Under the pieces are notes generated by a model. That model saw only the letters and a program-made list of their open reading frames with translations. It searched no databases and had not been told where the DNA came from. The translations under genes were made by a program, and so were the position numbers. Of a DNA stretch of 41,747 bases, positions 38,906 through 41,747 are shown one piece after another (the first letter of the stretch is position 1; the number at the start of each line of letters is the position of its first letter). This DNA comes from an uncultured Prevotellaceae bacterium. GTDB taxonomy: Bacteria; Bacteroidota; Bacteroidia; Bacteroidales; Bacteroidaceae. Location of the stretch: assembly GCA_902780025.1 (NCBI GenBank), contig CACZDV010000026.1, positions 1 to 41,747 on the forward strand, in the 5' to 3' direction.

Positions 38906-39841
38906 TCAGGCGGGAATCATAAAGTTGATGACTTCCTGCTCAATGCATACACGGAAAGGTCCGACGGGGGTCTTCATCAGTCGACCGTCAATACCAACCA
39001 TCGCGTGTTTAGCCTCGTCAACAAAAACCTCGGTAGTACGGAAGGGGTGTACGCTGCGGTGGTTCAGGAAACGGCCGGCAATAAGCAGCCAGAGTCCTTC
39101 GATGAGCTGTACCATCTCAGGATGGTAAACCACAGAAACGTCCAACATTCCGTTATAAGGTACAGCATTGGGGGTCTGACCGTAGCCGGGACCACTGCCT
39201 ATGCAGACGGTCATCACCTTGCGGTCTATCACGTCGCTGTTGATGCGGAGCTTCATCTTGTATTCCATACGGTGGAAAAGCATGACGAAGAGTGACGAGA
39301 TAAACGACAGCGTACGGGAACCAAACAGACGACGTGTCTGGCGGCGGAGGTTCATGATGTCAGCCGTCATACCGATATTCAGGCAGTTCAGGAAATAGCG
39401 GTGACACTTTTCACCCTGCTTGTTGGTATAGCGGATGCAACCAAGGTCAATCTTACGGATACGGCGACTGGCGAGCCAACCGACTGTCTGCCCGATATTG
39501 TCCTCATTGAACTCCCAGAAGCGGGCGAAGTCGTTCATTACACCATTGGGAATAACACCCAAGGCAATACCGTCGCGTACGTCTTTCTCCACTTTCATCA
39601 GGCAGTTGACGGCATCGTTGAGCGCTGAGTCACCGCCAACAATGATGATGGTCTTGTAGCCGTTGTTGATGAGCATCGTCATCAGGCGCTCCACGGAGTC
39701 CGAGGACTCACTTTGTACCATATCGTAAACCACACCGTATTCCTTCAGTACGGCTGCTATCTTGTCCCAGCGTTTCTGCTTGTTGCTGATGCCCGTTTTA
39801 GGACAATACAGCACACCCCATGTCGTTGTTTCTACTGCCAT
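38906..39841 (-). CDS. Diacylglycerol/lipid kinase-like protein with altered nucleotide motif
   Basis: A 311-residue DAGK_cat family protein. The usual GGDGT(L)NE nucleotide motif reads VGGDSALNDAVN, and the second motif GTxND reads GVIPNGVMNDFAR. The C-terminal beta domain (LDVSVVYHPEMVQL, VGIDGRLMKTP) is intact. Family members phosphorylate diacylglycerol, sphingoid or related lipids at the membrane; the Gly-to-Ser and Thr-to-Ala changes make activity uncertain. It overlaps the miaA stop by 10 nt. Confidence 0.82.
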   Translation of the reverse strand: MAVETTTWGVLYCPKTGISNKQKRWDKIAAVLKEYGVVYDMVQSESSDSVERLMTMLINNGYKTIIIVGGDSALNDAVNCLMKVEKDVRDGIALGVIPNGVMNDFARFWEFNEDNIGQTVGWLASRRIRKIDLGCIRYTNKQGEKCHRYFLNCLNIGMTADIMNLRRQTRRLFGSRTLSFISSLFVMLFHRMEYKMKLRINSDVIDRKVMTVCIGSGPGYGQTPNAVPYNGMLDVSVVYHPEMVQLIEGLWLLIAGRFLNHRSVHPFRTTEVFVDEAKHAMVGIDGRLMKTPVGPFRVCIEQEVINFMIPA

Positions 39842-40734
39842 AGCTCCAAAATCTTATTTACTTTCTCTTCCATAGGAAGTGTTGCTTCTATCCAGTGTAT
39901 TTTAAAACCTCGTCGCTCCATACCCCTGAACCATGTCATTTGCCGCTTGGCAAACTGGTGAATGGCAATTTCCAAATGCTGGAACATCTCGTCGTAAGTC
40001 GTCACACCGGTAATGTATTCCGTCAAGTACTTGTATTCCAAGCCGTAATAAATCAGGTCTTCAGGTGGAATCCCTTCTGCCAATAGTCCCTTCACCTCGT
40101 CAACCATCCCCTCTTCCATGCGAGCTTTCAGACGACGGGTAATTTTCTCCCTACGCAGTTCGCGGTCAATGTTCACACCAATAATCAGGGAGTCAACGGG
40201 AGGTAGTTCGCGACGCGGCATAGGGTTCTGAAGATTGTAAGTCTCAATCTCAATGGCACGGATGGCTCGCTGACAGGAGTCAACGTCCGTCTTGTTGTGC
40301 ATGTTCGAGCCTGTCTTTGCCTTCAGTTCGGTCAGCATCTGCGTCAGCTCTTCTAACGATCTTCCCTCTAAACGGCTGCGAAGTTCAGGATTCTGGGGAA
40401 CAGGCGACAGCTTGTAGCCTTTCAGCACAGCCTCGATGTATAGCCCTGTTCCTCCGCAGAGGACGGGTATTTTCCCTCTACCTATTATATTATTATAGGC
40501 ATCGAAAAAGTCCTGCTGGTATTGGAAAAGGTTATACTTGGTTCCCGGTTCACAGATATCAATAAGATGATAGGGGACGTCCCCGTAGTCAGCCAGGTCC
40601 TTGCCCGTCCCAATGTCCATGCGGCGATACACCTGCCGCGAGTCAGCGGAGATAATCTCACCGCCAATGCGGGCTGCCAGCGAAGCCGCCAAGGGTGTCT
40701 TGCCGCTGGCTGTAGGGCCTAATATGGTTATCAT
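39832..40734 (-). CDS. miaA: tRNA dimethylallyltransferase
   Basis: A MiaA of about 300 residues: P-loop LGPTASGKTPLA near the N-terminus, ISADSRQVYRRMDIGTGK, CGGTGLYIEA, and a C-terminal IHQFAKRQMTWFRG. It adds the dimethylallyl group to A37 of tRNAs reading UNN codons. ATG 40734 is chosen; a GTG at 40743 would add three residues and overlap the upstream stop as GTGA, also plausible. It is in an operon with the lipoprotein and the kinase-like gene. Confidence 0.92.
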   Translation of the reverse strand: MITILGPTASGKTPLAASLAARIGGEIISADSRQVYRRMDIGTGKDLADYGDVPYHLIDICEPGTKYNLFQYQQDFFDAYNNIIGRGKIPVLCGGTGLYIEAVLKGYKLSPVPQNPELRSRLEGRSLEELTQMLTELKAKTGSNMHNKTDVDSCQRAIRAIEIETYNLQNPMPRRELPPVDSLIIGVNIDRELRREKITRRLKARMEEGMVDEVKGLLAEGIPPEDLIYYGLEYKYLTEYITGVTTYDEMFQHLEIAIHQFAKRQMTWFRGMERRGFKIHWIEATLPMEEKVNKILELWQ

Positions 40735-40739
40735 CTTTT

Positions 40740-41363
40740 TCACATCATGTCGGTCACCAGATACTGTAGCATGCTGTTACGCACGTCTACCATATACTTC
40801 ATATCGTAGAAGTTGTTAATCACCCAACGTCCGTCCTCGAAAATCATATCAATGCGAGCAGGAGTGTAGGTGAACATCTCATAAACGGTGTAGTCGACAG
40901 AAGCGAACATCCGCTGGCCGTCGACAGCTATCTTCGAGACTTCGAACTCATCATAGGTCACAAAACTCGGGTCACGAGTCATTGTCCAGTAATCAATTTC
41001 GAAGAACAACGAGTTTGATTGGTATTCCTTGCGATGAACAGACATAAGCAGCTTGTTCCACGACTTAGAACAGTAGGATTTGTCCAGTAGTTCGCTCATA
41101 ACAAAACCTCCCATACTCCGCTGGTAGTCTTTGACCACTCGGAAGATGTCGCGGGCACGTTCCAGGACAACCTCGCGCTCAGCTAACAGTCGGGTTTCAG
41201 AAAACACCGTGTCCGCAGTGATAGTATCCTTTGCTGTGTCTGCGGCAGCCGTCTTGACTGCCCGAATGGGTTCAATGGCTTTCCTATGGCGCTGACAACC
41301 CGTCATTACCAATGGCACGACAAGCAGCAGTTCTATGAATGGTTTATAACTGAAATGTTTCAA
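40740..41363 (-). CDS. Uncharacterised lipoprotein (DUF3828-like)
   Basis: A 207-residue protein with signal peptide ending VMTG-C23 (lipobox). The mature part has a Thr/Ala/Asp-rich linker, then a compact alpha+beta domain ending DGRWVINNFYD; this resembles DUF3828-type envelope proteins, with low certainty. The only plausible start is TTG at 41363, because no ATG precedes the signal sequence and the promoter is 30 nt upstream. It begins the miaA operon. Confidence 0.65.
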   Translation of the reverse strand: MKHFSYKPFIELLLVVPLVMTGCQRHRKAIEPIRAVKTAAADTAKDTITADTVFSETRLLAEREVVLERARDIFRVVKDYQRSMGGFVMSELLDKSYCSKSWNKLLMSVHRKEYQSNSLFFEIDYWTMTRDPSFVTYDEFEVSKIAVDGQRMFASVDYTVYEMFTYTPARIDMIFEDGRWVINNFYDMKYMVDVRNSMLQYLVTDMM

Positions 41364-41392
41364 AATATTTTTGGTTATTACTTAGAACGCTG

Positions 41393-41400
41393 CAAAATTA
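41393..41400 (-). promoter_or_regulatory. -7 element (TAATTTTG) for the lipoprotein-miaA operon
   Basis: On the minus strand TAATTTTGCAGCG follows directly after the gap terminator, 30 nt before the TTG start. Confidence 0.65.
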
Positions 41401-41403
41401 CAA

Positions 41404-41439
41404 TAAAAAAGCCGTCCGACAAAATCGAACGGCTAAAAA
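41404..41439 (-). terminator. Terminator of gap
   Basis: On the minus strand AGCCGT-T-CGA-TTTTG-TCG-G-ACGGCT forms a 9-bp interrupted stem followed by TTTTTT, 20 nt after the gap stop codon. Confidence 0.88.
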
Positions 41440-41458
41440 TTATCATTTGCATGCAATT

Positions 41459-41747
41459 TTATTTCAGCTCAGCGAGGTACTTAATGGTGCGAACCATCTG
41501 AGAAGTATAAGAGTTCTCATTGTCATACCAAGCAACAACCTGTACGAGAGAGTTGCCATCACCAATCTTGCTGACCATGGTCTGGTTAGCGTCGAACAGT
41601 GAACCGAACTTCATACCGATGATGTCGCTAGAAACCAGCTTCTCCTCGGTGTAACCGAAGCTCTCGTTGGTAGCAGCCTTCATGGCAGCGTTGATACCCT
41701 CAACAGTTACCTCACCCTTAACAACAGCGTGCAGGATGGTGGTAGAA
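41459..41747 (-). CDS. gap: Glyceraldehyde-3-phosphate dehydrogenase, C-terminal part (cut by window edge)
   Basis: The last about 95 residues of a type I GAPDH, read from the window edge in the frame beginning [23 protein letters not shown] and continuing [22 protein letters not shown] and the NAD-site signature SWYDNE in the form AWYDNENSY. The catalytic Cys lies outside the window. The enzyme makes 1,3-bisphosphoglycerate in glycolysis. A terminator follows. Confidence 0.93.
   Translation of the reverse strand, partial: STTILHAVVKGEVTVEGINAAMKAATNESFGYTEEKLVSSDIIGMKFGSLFDANQTMVSKIGDGNSLVQVVAWYDNENSYTSQMVRTIKYLAELK

Overview
The window looks like a chromosomal piece of a Bacteroidota genome, most likely Prevotella or a close relative. 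The promoters are of the TAnnTTTG type (often with TTTG 19-20 nt upstream). There is a type IX secretion gene (porQ) next to cmk, a DUF6078/VapE pair, a GH133-GT4-GH57 glycogen cluster, and weak Shine-Dalgarno sites. No rRNA, phage structural gene, classical transposase or CRISPR array is visible; there is one tRNA (Ser-GGA).

Region 1 (1-20.6 kb, all + strand) is a surface-polysaccharide locus. It holds a GNAT acetyltransferase, a small PglC-like initiating phosphosugar transferase, a VanZ-like membrane protein, a PglE-like aminotransferase, a PglF-like 4,6-dehydratase, a Wzc-type tyrosine kinase with a very tyrosine-rich tail, a HAD hydrolase, a Wza export lipoprotein, a 58-residue His-rich membrane peptide, a GHMP sugar kinase of galacturonokinase type, a DUF559 endonuclease-like protein, a sugar-1-phosphate nucleotidyltransferase, a UDP-glucuronate 4-epimerase, a second nucleotidyltransferase-fold protein, a WcaJ-type initiating transferase and finally folA. 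The aminotransferase and dehydratase of one pathway are separated by a block of about 4.2 kb (AAA ATPase, DUF6078, VapE primase/helicase) that is bracketed by a previously unannotated imperfect inverted repeat of about 97 bp.

Inside region 1, between 14.7 and 16.9 kb, palindromic repeats built round CTCCCCCTGTGTAGGGGGAG lie between and INSIDE genes, always in frame. They add about 50 residues to the nucleotidyltransferase and about 70 to the epimerase. Forward copies sit on the left and reverse-complement copies on the right of several blocks. One such block encloses the DUF559 nuclease-like gene, and one is flanked by an 8-bp direct repeat. This looks like a small mobile repeat family with a candidate enzyme, and is the most interesting signal here.

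Region 2 (20.7-22.9 kb, - strand) is an ExbB / small membrane protein / ExbD / ExbD energy-transducing operon. Region 3 (23.0-26.1 kb, +) has two secreted GH30 glycosidases. Region 4 (26.1-28.9 kb, -) has tonB, a polyprenyl synthase, tatD and tRNA-Ser. Region 5 (28.9-30.6 kb, +) is porQ-cmk. Region 6 (30.6-33.3 kb, -) is a VanX-like dipeptidase lipoprotein and a cysteine peptidase fused to an outer-membrane beta-barrel. A small beta-barrel protein follows on + (33.5 kb). Region 7 (34.2-38.8 kb, -) is the glycogen/alpha-glucan operon. Region 8 (38.9-41.4 kb, -) is a lipoprotein, miaA and a diacylglycerol-kinase-like gene. The window ends in the 3' part of gap (GAPDH).

Purine-rich heptamer tandem repeats (GTGAGAA, GTAAGAA, GGAGAGA types) are scattered at gene ends throughout, and in two cases run into coding sequence.
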